A stretch of 64,000 nt of DNA from Bradyrhizobium sp. Ce-3 (GTDB lineage Bacteria; Pseudomonadota; Alphaproteobacteria; Rhizobiales; Xanthobacteraceae), in the NCBI RefSeq assembly GCF_022835695.1, contig NZ_BQUV01000003.1, positions 1 to 64,000 of the forward strand, given 5' to 3'. The notes under the pieces are model-generated. The model was not told where the DNA came from. It saw only the letters and a program-made list of their open reading frames with translations, and did no database searches. Within the stretch, counting starts at the first letter, position 1. Every line of letters starts with the position of its first letter. Made by a program: the position numbers and the translations under genes. Positions 8,684-17,046 of the stretch are shown piece by piece.

Positions 8684-9484
8684 ATGTCGGCCAGCCCAGT
8701 CCTGTGGAGCCTCGATGCGCGCGGGGTCGCGACCGTCACGTTGAATCGCCCCGAGGTCAACAATGCCTATGATGGCGCGCTGATCGCCGGCGTGCTGGCC
8801 GCGATCGACGATCTCTCGACCAAGCCGGTGCGCGTCGTCGTGCTGAACGGCAACGGCAAGCATTTCCAGGCTGGCGCCGACCTGAAATGGATCAACGGCG
8901 TGCGGCCGAAATCATCGGAGGAGAACGAGGCGGCGTCGCGCGCCACCTTCGAGGCGGTGCAGCGCCTCAACACGCTGCCGGTGCCGACGGTGGCGCTGGT
9001 GCAGGGCGGCTGCTTCGGCGGTGGCACCGGCGTGATCTCGGCCTGCGATATCGTGATCGCGGCCGACAATGCGCTGTTCTCGATCACCGAGGTGCGCTGG
9101 GGCCTGACCGCGGCGATCATCATCCCGCAGCTCTGCGATGCGATCGGCGTGCGCCAGGTGCGGCGCTATGCGCTGACCGGTGAGCGTTTCGGCGCCGAGG
9201 ATGCCCGCCGCATCGGCCTGGTCCATGATGTGGTTCCGCTGGCCGAGCTCGAAAGCGCCGGCGCCAAGGTCGTCGAGCAGCTGCTCGGCAACGCCCCGGA
9301 GGCGCTGGCCGAGACCAAGAAGCTCGCGATGGAAAGCTCGTTCGGCGGCATGGCCGTGGACGATGCGGCCTACCAGCGCCTCGTCCATCTGCATTCGGCC
9401 AAGCGGCAAACCGCCGAGGCGGCCGAAGGGCTGGCGTCCTTTGCCGAGAAGCGCGCGGGCCGCTGGGGCGGCGGCGCGGCGTAA
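8684..9484 (+). CDS. Enoyl-CoA hydratase/isomerase family protein
   Basis: This is a crotonase-fold enzyme of 266 residues. The first oxyanion-hole segment GADLKWING is near residue 65, and the second region QGGCFGGGTGVISACD is near residue 107. The acidic residue of ITEVRWGL follows, at the position that usually activates water. Members hydrate or isomerise acyl-CoA thioesters in fatty, branched-chain or aromatic acid breakdown. The start is preceded by AGGGAGAA. It is divergent from the reductase/SDR pair with about 165 bases between them. The exact acyl-CoA is unknown; methylglutaconyl-CoA hydratase-like enzymes look similar. Confidence 0.85.
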   Translation: MSASPVLWSLDARGVATVTLNRPEVNNAYDGALIAGVLAAIDDLSTKPVRVVVLNGNGKHFQAGADLKWINGVRPKSSEENEAASRATFEAVQRLNTLPVPTVALVQGGCFGGGTGVISACDIVIAADNALFSITEVRWGLTAAIIIPQLCDAIGVRQVRRYALTGERFGAEDARRIGLVHDVVPLAELESAGAKVVEQLLGNAPEALAETKKLAMESSFGGMAVDDAAYQRLVHLHSAKRQTAEAAEGLASFAEKRAGRWGGGAA

Positions 9485-9486
9485 CT

Positions 9487-9750
9487 TCAACAGCCCGTGC
9501 AGATGCCGCGGATGCTGCGATAGACCTCCTCGTCGTCGCGCCGCATCTGCTGCAACTGATCGAACGTCTTCGATTCGTTCGCGCGTGTGATCGGCGGATC
9601 GGGCTTGCGTTTGGCCGCCAGCTCCTGCTCCTGGCGATGGTAGCAGGCCTCGCGTTCCGGCTTGGCCTCGATGAAGCGGCAGGTCTCGATCGCCGCCGCG
9701 GGCGTCGCGACGATGATGAAGCCAAGCGAAACCGGCATCAGGAGTTTCAA
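9487..9750 (-). CDS. Small exported protein with four cysteines
   Basis: An 87-residue protein starts at a TTG preceded by AAGGA. The start gives a short signal-like N-terminus (KLLMPVSLGFIIVATPAAA) followed by a charged, helical mature part with four cysteines: one near the mature N-terminus, one at about residue 41 and two in the last five residues (ICTGC). The cysteines suggest disulfide bonds in the periplasm. Function is unknown. It converges with the enoyl-CoA hydratase, with only two bases between the stops. It lies downstream of the LysR gene in the same direction, 62 bases away, and may be co-transcribed with it. Confidence 0.6.
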   Translation of the reverse strand: MKLLMPVSLGFIIVATPAAAIETCRFIEAKPEREACYHRQEQELAAKRKPDPPITRANESKTFDQLQQMRRDDEEVYRSIRGICTGC

Positions 9751-9812
9751 GCGGGCGATCCTTTCGCGTCCTTGTCTCAGGTCGGCAGGCGAGGGGCAAG
9801 GCCACCGTCGTA

Positions 9813-10697
9813 TCACAGCGACTGCGCCAGCGACTTTTTCAAGGTCTTCAGCAGCGCCTGCACCGCAGCGGCGTCGATGCGGCGCTCGGGAACGGCGGCC
9901 TTCACCCACAGTTCCGGGATCGGAAAGTCTGCCAGCAGCGGCTGCAACGCACGGTCGCGCAGCGCATCCGCGACCAGATAATGCGACAGCAGCGCGATGC
10001 CGTTGCCGGCGATCGCGCTTTGCGTCAGCACGCGGCCCTCGTTCGAGGAGAGGATCGGCCGCACCTGGATATTGATGCGGCCGCGCGGTCCCTCGAACGG
10101 CCATTCCGGTCCGGTCGGCAGGAAGCTGAGGCAGCGGTGATCGACCAGGTCGCGCGGATGTTTCGGCGTGCCGTGTTTCTTCAGATAGGCCGGCGAGGCG
10201 CACACCAGCCGCGGCAACCGGCACAGCGGCTCGTCGACGACGCCGCCGAAGGAATGCGGGAAGGCGCCGATGGCGATGTCGAAACCTTCGGTCACCGGAT
10301 CGACCGGGCGGTCGATCATCACGATCTCGAGCTTCACGCTGCGGTTCTGCTTCTGGAAGATCGTGAAGGCGTCGGCGAGGCGCGCCACCGTCAGCGAGGT
10401 CGGCGCCTTGACGCGCAGATGATCGGACAGGTCGCGCTGCTTCTCGCCCATCCGCGACAGCAGATCGCCGACATCGGCAACCACGCCGCGGGCGCGGTGA
10501 ACATATTGCTGCCCGGCCTCGGTTAGCCGCAACTGGCGGGTCGAGCGGTGGAACAGCGCGGTGCCGATCCGCTCCTCGAGCTGGGTGACGCGCTTGGCGA
10601 TAACGGATGTCGCGATGTTGAGCTTGCGCGCCGCAGCCGAGAACCCGCCGGCGTCGGCGGTGGCGAGGAAGGCTTCGAGATTGACCAGCGTATCCAT
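9813..10697 (-). CDS. LysR family transcriptional regulator
   Basis: A 294-residue regulator with a winged helix-turn-helix in residues 1-60 (FLATADAGGFSAAARKLNIA is the typical recognition region). A periplasmic-binding-protein-like effector domain covers about residues 90-290. It is divergent from the FAD oxidoreductase at 10812 with 114 bases between them, the classic LysR arrangement, so it probably controls that gene and the ABC importer behind it. The effector is unknown; an aromatic or organic acid would be consistent with the neighbourhood. It belongs to the common LTTR branch with QLRLTEAGQQYV in the linker helix. Confidence 0.88.
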   Translation of the reverse strand: MDTLVNLEAFLATADAGGFSAAARKLNIATSVIAKRVTQLEERIGTALFHRSTRQLRLTEAGQQYVHRARGVVADVGDLLSRMGEKQRDLSDHLRVKAPTSLTVARLADAFTIFQKQNRSVKLEIVMIDRPVDPVTEGFDIAIGAFPHSFGGVVDEPLCRLPRLVCASPAYLKKHGTPKHPRDLVDHRCLSFLPTGPEWPFEGPRGRINIQVRPILSSNEGRVLTQSAIAGNGIALLSHYLVADALRDRALQPLLADFPIPELWVKAAVPERRIDAAAVQALLKTLKKSLAQSL

Positions 10698-10811
10698 TCG
10701 CTCTCCCCGTAGCTTTTCTCGATTCGCGAAAGCTGATCACATATTTTGGTGGATTGTACTGCAATCCGCATCAATTCATAGTTCGCCCAATCAACTTTGT
10801 TCAGGGCGGAA

Positions 10812-12176
10812 ATGATGCTGATCAGCACGATCGAAGAACCTGCGCGGCAGGTCCCCCTCTATGGCGAATATGACGTGGTGGTGCTCGGCGGCGGACCGGC
10901 CGGCATCGCGGCCGCGGTCGGCGCGGCACGGGCCGGACGGCGGACGCTCTTGATCGAGCGTTACGGTTTCCTCGGTGGCATGGGCACCGCGGCCGGCGTG
11001 ACCAACTTCTGCGGACTGCATGCCAACATCTTCGGCGAGATGCACCGCGTGGTGCAGGGCATCGCCTCCGACCTGCTGGCGCGGATCGACCGGCTCGGGG
11101 GCTTGAACGCACCGCATCTGATCCTCGGCAAGATTTTTGCGCAGGCCTATGACACCGCGGCCTACAAGATCGCCGCCGACGATCTGCTGGCGCATCACAA
11201 GGTCGACATCCTGTTCCACGCGCTCGGTGCCGGCGTCGTGATGGACGGCGCGCGCATTCGTGCGCTGATGGTGGAAACCAAGGCCGGGCGCCAGGCGGTC
11301 GTGGCCAGCATCTTCATCGATTGCTCCGGTGACGGCGACCTCGCGGTCTGGGCCGGTGCGCCCCATGAGGTCGGCGACAACCAGGGCGGCATGCTCTACC
11401 CCTCGATGATGTTCCGCCTCAACGGCATCGATCCGGCGAAGGCCGGCGATGCGTGGCGGACGATTCCGGAGCGGATGGCGCAGGCCGAGGCCGCCGGCAC
11501 CTATAAATTCCCGCGCAAGTCGGCGATCGTGCGGCCGCAGAAATCGCAGATCGAATGGCGGGTGAATTTTACCCAGGTGACGCGCAGCGATGGCGGCGCG
11601 ATCTCGGGCATCGATCCTGATGACATGACGCGCGGCGAGATCGAGGGCCGCCGCCAGGCGGTCGAGGCGTTCAGATTCCTGCGCACGGTGCCGGGCTTCG
11701 AGAATTCCTACATCGTCGATCTGCCGCCGCAGCTCGGCATCCGCGAGACGCGGCGCGTGATCGGCGGCTACATGCTGTCGGGAGAAGATGTGCTGGGTTG
11801 CGCCTCGTTCGCGGACTCGATCGGCGTCAACGGCTGGCCGATGGAAAAGCACGTGCCGGGCGATGTGACCTTCGAATTTCCGCCGATCCCGGAAAGCCGC
11901 GGCTACAACGAGTTGCCGTACCGCATGCTGGTGCCCGAGGGCGTCGACAATCTCCTGGTCGCGGGCCGCTGCGCCTCGATGACCCATGAGGGACAATCGG
12001 CGGCGCGTGTTTCCGGTGCCTGCTTCGTGATGGGCGAGGCGGCGGGAACCGCGGCGGCGCTGGCGCTGTCGGGCAATACGATTCCGCGCGACATTTCCGT
12101 CGAAAAGTTGCAACAACAGCTTGGCAAACAGGGCGCGTTCATCGGCCGCGATCAGGCCGTGCCCGAAGGACTCTAG
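10812..12176 (+). CDS. FAD-dependent oxidoreductase
   Basis: The protein has about 454 residues. An N-terminal dinucleotide-binding motif (VVLGGGPAGIAAAVGAARAG) begins near residue 20, and the late NLLVAGRCASMTHEG segment closes the FAD site. This architecture is the FAD_oxidored (PF12831-like) family, which covers many enzymes annotated only as FAD-dependent oxidoreductases. Two adjacent ATGs at 10812 and 10815 are both possible starts; a TTG at 10797 is less likely. The gene leads what looks like an operon with the ABC importer 115 bases downstream, and it is divergent from a LysR regulator. It may oxidise the imported compound. Confidence 0.78.
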   Translation: MMLISTIEEPARQVPLYGEYDVVVLGGGPAGIAAAVGAARAGRRTLLIERYGFLGGMGTAAGVTNFCGLHANIFGEMHRVVQGIASDLLARIDRLGGLNAPHLILGKIFAQAYDTAAYKIAADDLLAHHKVDILFHALGAGVVMDGARIRALMVETKAGRQAVVASIFIDCSGDGDLAVWAGAPHEVGDNQGGMLYPSMMFRLNGIDPAKAGDAWRTIPERMAQAEAAGTYKFPRKSAIVRPQKSQIEWRVNFTQVTRSDGGAISGIDPDDMTRGEIEGRRQAVEAFRFLRTVPGFENSYIVDLPPQLGIRETRRVIGGYMLSGEDVLGCASFADSIGVNGWPMEKHVPGDVTFEFPPIPESRGYNELPYRMLVPEGVDNLLVAGRCASMTHEGQSAARVSGACFVMGEAAGTAAALALSGNTIPRDISVEKLQQQLGKQGAFIGRDQAVPEGL

Positions 12177-12291
12177 CGCGTTTTCAAGCGAAGTTGATCC
12201 CGGTTCGCGTAACGAAGATGCATCAAGACACGAATCCGGAGCCACCGTTCCGGTGTGATCGGAACGGACAAGGCTTCAAGCGGAGGATGGA

Positions 12292-13296
12292 ATGAAGGGT
12301 TGGGCGCGGCTCGCACTCGCGGGTCTCTTGGTCTGGGCCGCGAGCGGTATCGCGCGAGCCGATGACCTGCTGAAGGCGAAGATCGGCGTGTTGCGGCTGT
12401 CGTCCTCGGCGCCGGTGTTCATCGCGCAGGACAAGGGCTATTTCCGCGACGCCGGCCTCGATGTCGAGCTGAAGTTCTTCGATGCGGCGCAGCCGATCGC
12501 GGTCGCGACCGCCTCGGGCGACGTCGATTTCGGCGTCACCGCGGTCACCGCCGGTCTCTACAACCTCGCGGGCAAGGGCACGCTCAAGGTGATCGGCGGC
12601 ATGAGCCGCGAGAAGGCCGGTTATCCCCTGATCGGCTATTTCGCCAGCAACAACGCCTATGCGAGCGGCCTCAAGACCCCGAAGGATCTCGCCGGCAAGC
12701 GCGTCGCGGTGACCCAGGTCGGCTCCAGCTTTCACTATTCGCTCGGCCTGCTGGCCGACAAATACGGCTTCAAGCTATCAGACGTGAAGATCGTGCCGCT
12801 GCAATCGCTGTCGAATGCCGCCGCGGCGCTGAAGGGCGAAACCGTCGATGCCGCGCTGCTGCCGGTCTCGACCGCGCGAACCTTGATCGATGCCAACGGC
12901 GCGAAGCTGTTGGGCTGGGTCGGCGACGAGACACCGTGGCAGCTCGGGGCGATCTTCGCGTCGCCGAAGATACTGACCAACCCTGAGCTGGTGAAGAGGC
13001 TGCTCACCGCGCTGACCCGCGCCGACCATGAATATCACGACGTGATCCTGACTTCGATCAAGGACGGCGTGGCGCCGATCAACGAGGAGACCAAACCGCT
13101 GCTCGAGATCATCGCCAAATACACCAACCTGCCGGTCGCGCAGGTGGTCGGCAACTGCGCCTATATCGATCCGGACGGCAAGCTCGACGTGAAGAATCTC
13201 GACAACCAGATCAAATGGCTGCAGGGGCAGGGTTTCGTCGACAAGGGCTTTGACGCGAATGCGATCATCGCCAAGGATTACGTGAAGGCGGATTGA
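12292..13296 (+). CDS. ABC transporter substrate-binding protein (NMT1/nitrate-sulfonate-taurine type)
   Basis: The 334-residue protein has a clear signal peptide of about 23 residues ending in ARA and is predicted to be periplasmic. The mature part matches the SsuA/TauA/NMT1 family: an early SSSAPVFIAQDKGYF, ASGDVDFGV, and a later GKRVAVTQVGSSFHYSLG. The ATG is preceded by GGAGGA at good spacing. ATPase and permease genes follow, so this is the recognition subunit of a complete importer. Members bind nitrate, sulfonates, pyrimidines, or aromatic acids such as phthalate. The adjacent FAD oxidoreductase and gentisate cluster make an aromatic acid an attractive but unproven ligand. Confidence 0.85.
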   Translation: MKGWARLALAGLLVWAASGIARADDLLKAKIGVLRLSSSAPVFIAQDKGYFRDAGLDVELKFFDAAQPIAVATASGDVDFGVTAVTAGLYNLAGKGTLKVIGGMSREKAGYPLIGYFASNNAYASGLKTPKDLAGKRVAVTQVGSSFHYSLGLLADKYGFKLSDVKIVPLQSLSNAAAALKGETVDAALLPVSTARTLIDANGAKLLGWVGDETPWQLGAIFASPKILTNPELVKRLLTALTRADHEYHDVILTSIKDGVAPINEETKPLLEIIAKYTNLPVAQVVGNCAYIDPDGKLDVKNLDNQIKWLQGQGFVDKGFDANAIIAKDYVKAD

Positions 13297-13330
13297 TGAT
13301 GAGCCGCGCGCACTGCTCTATCCCCGTCAG

Positions 13331-13471
13331 CCCCGCGCAAAGGCTTCGCCTTTGTCGCTGGAGGAGCCGCGAAGCGGCGTCTCGAAGGGTCGACGGCCCG
13401 GATGCAGCAGTTCGGCCGTGCATCCTTCGAGACGCGCGCAAGTGCGCGCTCCTCAGGATGACGGGTCAAGG
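13331..13471. repeat. Intergenic repeat element with nested hairpins
   Basis: The stretch between the binding-protein and ATPase genes holds several short hairpins (aaaggcttcgccttt, agccgcgaagcggc, gcgcgcaagtgcgcgc). It also has the words gtctcgaaggg and cttcgagac facing each other. It looks like a dispersed REP-type element inside an operon and could lower expression of the downstream genes. Confidence 0.55.
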
Positions 13472-13485
13472 AGTGAGCCGCTAAC

Positions 13486-14259
13486 ATGGACCTGATCGCC
13501 GACCATATCAGCCATCGCTTCGGTGCACTCGACGTGCTCGACGATGTCTCGTTCCAGGTCTCGGCCGGCGAGATCGTCGCGATCGTCGGTCCGTCCGGCT
13601 GCGGCAAGAGCACGCTGCTGTCGATCCTCGGCGGCCTGCTCCGCCCGAGCAAGGGTGTCGCCGAGCTACGCGGCGCGCCGCCGGCGGATAGCCTCAATCC
13701 ATTGACCTTCGTGTTCCAGGACTTTGCCTTGCTGCCGTGGAATACGGTCGAGGAGAACGTCGCGTTTCCGCTGCTGCACACCGCCTTGGGCGCCGGCGAG
13801 CGCCGCACCGTGATCGACGACGCGCTGCGCCGCACCGGCCTGACGGATTTCCGCGCTGCTTACCCAAAGCAGCTCTCCGGCGGCATGCGCCAGCGCGTCG
13901 GCATCGCGCGGGCGCTCGCGGTTCGTCCGGCCATCCTGTTGATGGACGAGCCGCTGTCGGCGCTGGATTCGCAAACCCGCGAGCTGCTGATGGAGGACTT
14001 CGTCGGCCTGCTCGCCGACGGCGCGATGGGTGCGGTCTATGTCACGCATAATCTCGAGGAAGCGGTGCGGCTCGCCGACCGCGTCGTGGTGCTGTCGCGC
14101 CGGCCGGGCCGCATCAGGGAGATCGTGACCATTCCGATGACGCGCGCCGAGCGCGGCACGGCGGAGGCGCGCGGGCGGATGGCCGCCTTGCAAGGCGAAT
14201 TATGGTCGCTGATCCGGAAAGAGGCGATCGATGCCGAACGCGAGGTCCAGCATGCTTGA
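13486..14259 (+). CDS. ABC transporter ATP-binding protein
   Basis: A 257-residue ATPase with all expected motifs: Walker A GPSGCGKSTLL near residue 33, Q-loop VFQDFALLPW, signature LSGGMRQR, Walker B ILLMDEPLSALD and switch histidine VTHN. It matches the SsuB/TauB/NrtD group that powers NMT1-type importers. It overlaps the permease by 8 bases if the permease starts at 14252, implying translational coupling. It is separated from the binding-protein gene by a repeat element of about 140 bases. It acts at the inner face of the cytoplasmic membrane with the adjacent permease. Confidence 0.9.
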   Translation: MDLIADHISHRFGALDVLDDVSFQVSAGEIVAIVGPSGCGKSTLLSILGGLLRPSKGVAELRGAPPADSLNPLTFVFQDFALLPWNTVEENVAFPLLHTALGAGERRTVIDDALRRTGLTDFRAAYPKQLSGGMRQRVGIARALAVRPAILLMDEPLSALDSQTRELLMEDFVGLLADGAMGAVYVTHNLEEAVRLADRVVVLSRRPGRIREIVTIPMTRAERGTAEARGRMAALQGELWSLIRKEAIDAEREVQHA

Positions 14260-15079
14260 CCGCTCCCCGCAGCAGGCGAAGGACCAATCGGCGGAAGCAA
14301 CGCGGCCGGTCGCGTTTCGCGGCGCCGGTTTCACGCCCGGCGGCAGCCGCCATGCCGGCTGGATCGCGCTCGCGCTGGTGATCGCGGTCTGGCAGCTCGC
14401 CGGCAGCGCAGGCTGGGTCAATCCGCTGTTTCTGCCGGCGCCGTCGGCGATCGCGGCCGCGATCTATAAGCTCGCGATGTCGGGTGCGCTATGGCAGCAT
14501 CTGTCGTGGTCGATCATGCGGATCGGCACTGGCTGGATCATCGGCACGGCCGCCGGTGTCATTGTCGGCTTCGCGATCGGGCTGTCGACCATGGCGCGCG
14601 GCGTCGGCATCACCTTCATCTCGGCGCTGTTCCCGATTCCGAAGATCGCGCTGCTGCCGCTCTTGATCCTGTGGCTCGGGATCGGCGAGGAGCCGAAGAT
14701 CGCGACCATCGCGCTCGGGGTGTTCTTCTCGACCGCGATCTCGGTCTATAGCGGCGTCGATGCGGTGCCGCGCAATCTGATCCGGATGGCACAAAGCTTC
14801 AACGTGCCGTTCCACGCCATCGTCCGCCGGGTGATCTGGCCGGGCGCGCTGCCCTCGATCCTCGCCGGCTTCCGCATCACCGCATCGGTGGCGCTGCTGC
14901 TCGTCGTCAGCGCCGAGATGATCGGCGCGCAATACGGCATCGGCGCCTTCGTGCTGCAGGCCGGCAACCTGATGCAGACCGATCAGCTGCTCGCCGGCGT
15001 CGTGATCCTGTCGCTGTTCGGGCTTGTGGTCGGGAAGCTGATCAATCTGCTCGAGGTGAGGCTGTTGCATTGGCGGTGA
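14252..15079 (+). CDS. ABC transporter permease (SsuC/TauC type)
   Basis: The permease has about 275 residues. After a charged cytoplasmic N-terminus of about 35 residues come six predicted membrane helices. The transporter-coupling loop is seen as the segment around MAQSFNVPFHAIVRRVIWPGALPSIL. It matches BPD_transp_1 permeases of the nitrate/sulfonate/taurine class. The start at 14252 overlaps the ATPase stop; an ATG seven codons upstream (14231) is also possible. It completes the importer formed with the genes at 12292 and 13486. The gene ends just before a palindromic element that separates it from the convergent gentisate dioxygenase. Confidence 0.87.
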   Translation: MLDRSPQQAKDQSAEATRPVAFRGAGFTPGGSRHAGWIALALVIAVWQLAGSAGWVNPLFLPAPSAIAAAIYKLAMSGALWQHLSWSIMRIGTGWIIGTAAGVIVGFAIGLSTMARGVGITFISALFPIPKIALLPLLILWLGIGEEPKIATIALGVFFSTAISVYSGVDAVPRNLIRMAQSFNVPFHAIVRRVIWPGALPSILAGFRITASVALLLVVSAEMIGAQYGIGAFVLQAGNLMQTDQLLAGVVILSLFGLVVGKLINLLEVRLLHWR

Positions 15080-15107
15080 GGGGCGCACCGCCGGCCACAC
15101 CCAAGGT

Positions 15108-15229
15108 GTCGTCCCGGCGAAGGCCGGGACCCATAACCACAGGGCATCGTTGTTAGAAAAAGCTGGGGCCCCAGCGCGTTCAACCGATCAAGAGTGGTGG
15201 TTATGGGTCCCGGCCTTCGCCGGGACGAC
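15108..15229. repeat. Long palindromic element, CCATAACCAC family (best copy)
   Basis: Outer arms of about 20 bases (gtcgtcccggcgaaggccgg and complement) enclose inner arms CCATAACCAC (15131-15140) and GTGGTTATGG (15197-15206). It lies between convergent ABC permease and gentisate dioxygenase genes. A half copy with the same outer hairpin is at 19019-19044. Confidence 0.8.
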
Positions 15230-15266
15230 GTAGGGTGGGTGCGGCGCGCCTTGCCCCTACAACCGC

Positions 15267-16307
15267 TTACGCGTTGCCCCGATCCTCGCGGAACAGATCG
15301 AGCTTCTGCTGCACCGGACGATCCGAGAACGAGAACAGCACGGAGTCGGCATCGGCCTCGTGGGTGACCCAGTGCCAGCTCGGCACCACGAACAGATCGC
15401 GCGGTCCCCACTCGAAGGTCTGATCGCCGACCCGGGTGCGGCCACGGCCTTCGATCGCGGCGAACACGGTGGCGTCGGTGGCGCGATAGCGGGCGGTCTT
15501 GAAACCCTTCGGCAGCAGCTGGATGAAGGTGCCGATGGTCGGCATCGCGAAATCGCCGGTCTCGGGGTTGGAGAATTTCAGCTTCAGGCCGTGACAGGCA
15601 TCCCATTCATCGCGGGCCCGGGCCTTTTCCAGCGTCTCGCGGGTGTGCTCATAGGGATAGTTGAAGATCGGCGAGGTCTTCGACGACCGCTTCTGGTCGA
15701 TCGGCAACAGGTTGCGGCCATAGCGCGCGAAGCTGTCGCCGGCCGGCCTGGAGATCTTCTGCTGATCTTCTTTGGCGCCTTCGGCAAACGAGCAGTCGAA
15801 GAACTGCACCATCGGGATATCGAGCCCGTCGAGCCAGAACATCGGTTCGCTGGTTTCGTTGGAATGGTCGTGCCAGGTCATCGACGGCGTGATGACGAAA
15901 TCGCCCGGCGCCATCGCGGTGCGCTCGCCGTCGACGGCGGTATAGGCGCCCTTGCCCTCGAGCACGAAGCGCAGCGCCGACTGGGTGTGGCGATGCGCGG
16001 GTGCAACGTCGCCAGGCACCACCATCTGCACGCCGGCAAACAGCGAGGTCGTGATCCTCGACTGGCCGCGCAGGCCGGGGTTCTCCAGCACCAGCACGCG
16101 GCGTTCGGCTTCCTTGGCCGTGATCAGTCTGCCCGCCTCGTTCATGTAGTCGCGGATCTGGTCGAACTTCCACAGATGCGGGCGGCAGGCGCTTCGCGGC
16201 TCGGGCGTGACCAGATCGCCAAGCACGTTCCACAGCGCGGAGAGATTTTCGCCGTCGATCTTCTTGTAGAACGCCTCGCGCTCCGGGGTCTTCTGCACGG
16301 CTTCCAT
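15267..16307 (-). CDS. Gentisate 1,2-dioxygenase
   Basis: A bicupin ring-cleavage enzyme of 346 residues predicted to open gentisate (2,5-dihydroxybenzoate) to maleylpyruvate using Fe(II) and O2. The first cupin carries the metal-binding pattern in APAHRHTQSALRFVLEG (two histidines), followed by the WHDHSNET segment. A second, degenerate cupin is near residues 240-330. The ATG at 16307 follows GGGAGG by six bases; the frame extends upstream but through the operator region. Known homologues are NagI, XlnE and SdgD. It is divergent from the GST-like isomerase, with a MarR-type operator between them. It is the common last ring step for both aromatic branches encoded in this block. Confidence 0.93.
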   Translation of the reverse strand: MEAVQKTPEREAFYKKIDGENLSALWNVLGDLVTPEPRSACRPHLWKFDQIRDYMNEAGRLITAKEAERRVLVLENPGLRGQSRITTSLFAGVQMVVPGDVAPAHRHTQSALRFVLEGKGAYTAVDGERTAMAPGDFVITPSMTWHDHSNETSEPMFWLDGLDIPMVQFFDCSFAEGAKEDQQKISRPAGDSFARYGRNLLPIDQKRSSKTSPIFNYPYEHTRETLEKARARDEWDACHGLKLKFSNPETGDFAMPTIGTFIQLLPKGFKTARYRATDATVFAAIEGRGRTRVGDQTFEWGPRDLFVVPSWHWVTHEADADSVLFSFSDRPVQQKLDLFREDRGNA

Positions 16308-16343
16308 GGCAAGCCTCCCATCGTTCTTGTTGGCGCAATTTAA

Positions 16344-16361
16344 TTGACAGTATACTGACAA
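16344..16361. promoter_or_regulatory. Candidate MarR operator between gentisate dioxygenase and the isomerase operon
   Basis: TTGACAGTATACTGACAA is an 18-base near-perfect palindrome, broken only by one pair in each arm. A second site of the same design lies at 21825-21842. It sits 37 bases upstream of the dioxygenase start and 53 bases upstream of the isomerase start, so it can control both. The MarR gene two places downstream is the likely binder. TTGACA at its left edge also resembles a -35 box. Confidence 0.65.
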
Positions 16362-16413
16362 TATGGCTAGCGTCAACGGAACAAGCCAATCACGAAATGC
16401 AAGGGAGGTTCCG

Positions 16414-17046
16414 ATGAAGCTGCATGGCTATTTCCGGAGCAGCGCGTCCTACCGGGTCCGGATCGCCCTCAATCTGAAGGGGCTCACCTCGGAGCATCTG
16501 CCGCATCATCTGCGCAAGGGCGAGCAATGCGCGCCGGCCTATCTCGCGATCAATCCGCAGGGGCTGGTACCGACGCTGGAGAGCGATGCCGGCGCGATCC
16601 TCACCCAGTCGCTCGCGATCATCGAATGGCTCGACGAGACCAATCCCAATCCGCCACTGCTGCCGAAGGACCCGATGCGGCGCGCCAAGGTGCGGGCGTT
16701 CGCGCAGGCGATCGCCTGCGACACCCACCCGGTGCAGAATCTGAAAGTGCTGGCGCGGCTGCGCAAGCTCGGCCTGGCCGAGGAGCAGGTCACGGAATGG
16801 GCGGCCTGGGCCAATCGCGAAGGTCTTTCGGCCTGCGAGACCCTGATCGCTGACGAGGCCGGGCCGTTCTGCTTCGGCGATGTGCCGACGCTGGCCGATC
16901 TCTGCCTGGTGCCGCAGCTCGCCAATGCGCGGCGCTTCGGCGTCGACGTTTCGGCCTATCCGCGCCTGCTCAAGGCCGAGGCCGCCGCAAAACAAGTCAA
17001 GGCGTTCGCCGACGCCGCCCCGGACAAGCAGCCCGATGCCGAATAG
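16414..17046 (+). CDS. maiA: Maleylpyruvate/maleylacetoacetate isomerase (zeta-class GST)
   Basis: A 210-residue glutathione transferase of the zeta class. The N-terminal thioredoxin-like domain shows the active-site pattern SSASYRVRIALNLKG at residues 9-23; the helical C-terminal domain follows. Zeta GSTs isomerise maleylacetoacetate or maleylpyruvate to the fumaryl form using glutathione. Placement beside gentisate 1,2-dioxygenase favours maleylpyruvate as substrate (NagL-type role). The ATG at 16414 has GGGAGG five bases upstream; an ATG at 16363 overlaps the operator and is unlikely. The gene overlaps the MarR gene by 11 bases, so the two are translationally coupled. No fumarylpyruvate hydrolase gene is present in the window. 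Confidence 0.88.
   Translation: MKLHGYFRSSASYRVRIALNLKGLTSEHLPHHLRKGEQCAPAYLAINPQGLVPTLESDAGAILTQSLAIIEWLDETNPNPPLLPKDPMRRAKVRAFAQAIACDTHPVQNLKVLARLRKLGLAEEQVTEWAAWANREGLSACETLIADEAGPFCFGDVPTLADLCLVPQLANARRFGVDVSAYPRLLKAEAAAKQVKAFADAAPDKQPDAE

Noticed and set aside
8684-9484. Linking the enoyl-CoA hydratase to the salicylyl-CoA branch
   Set aside because: It is 10 kb away on the other side of an unrelated operon and lacks the MarR-type operator; the gentisate route does not need such a step.
10791-12245. 484-codon open frame antisense to the FAD oxidoreductase
   Set aside because: No motif, and composition of an antisense shadow; the plus-strand frame has a clear dinucleotide-binding motif.
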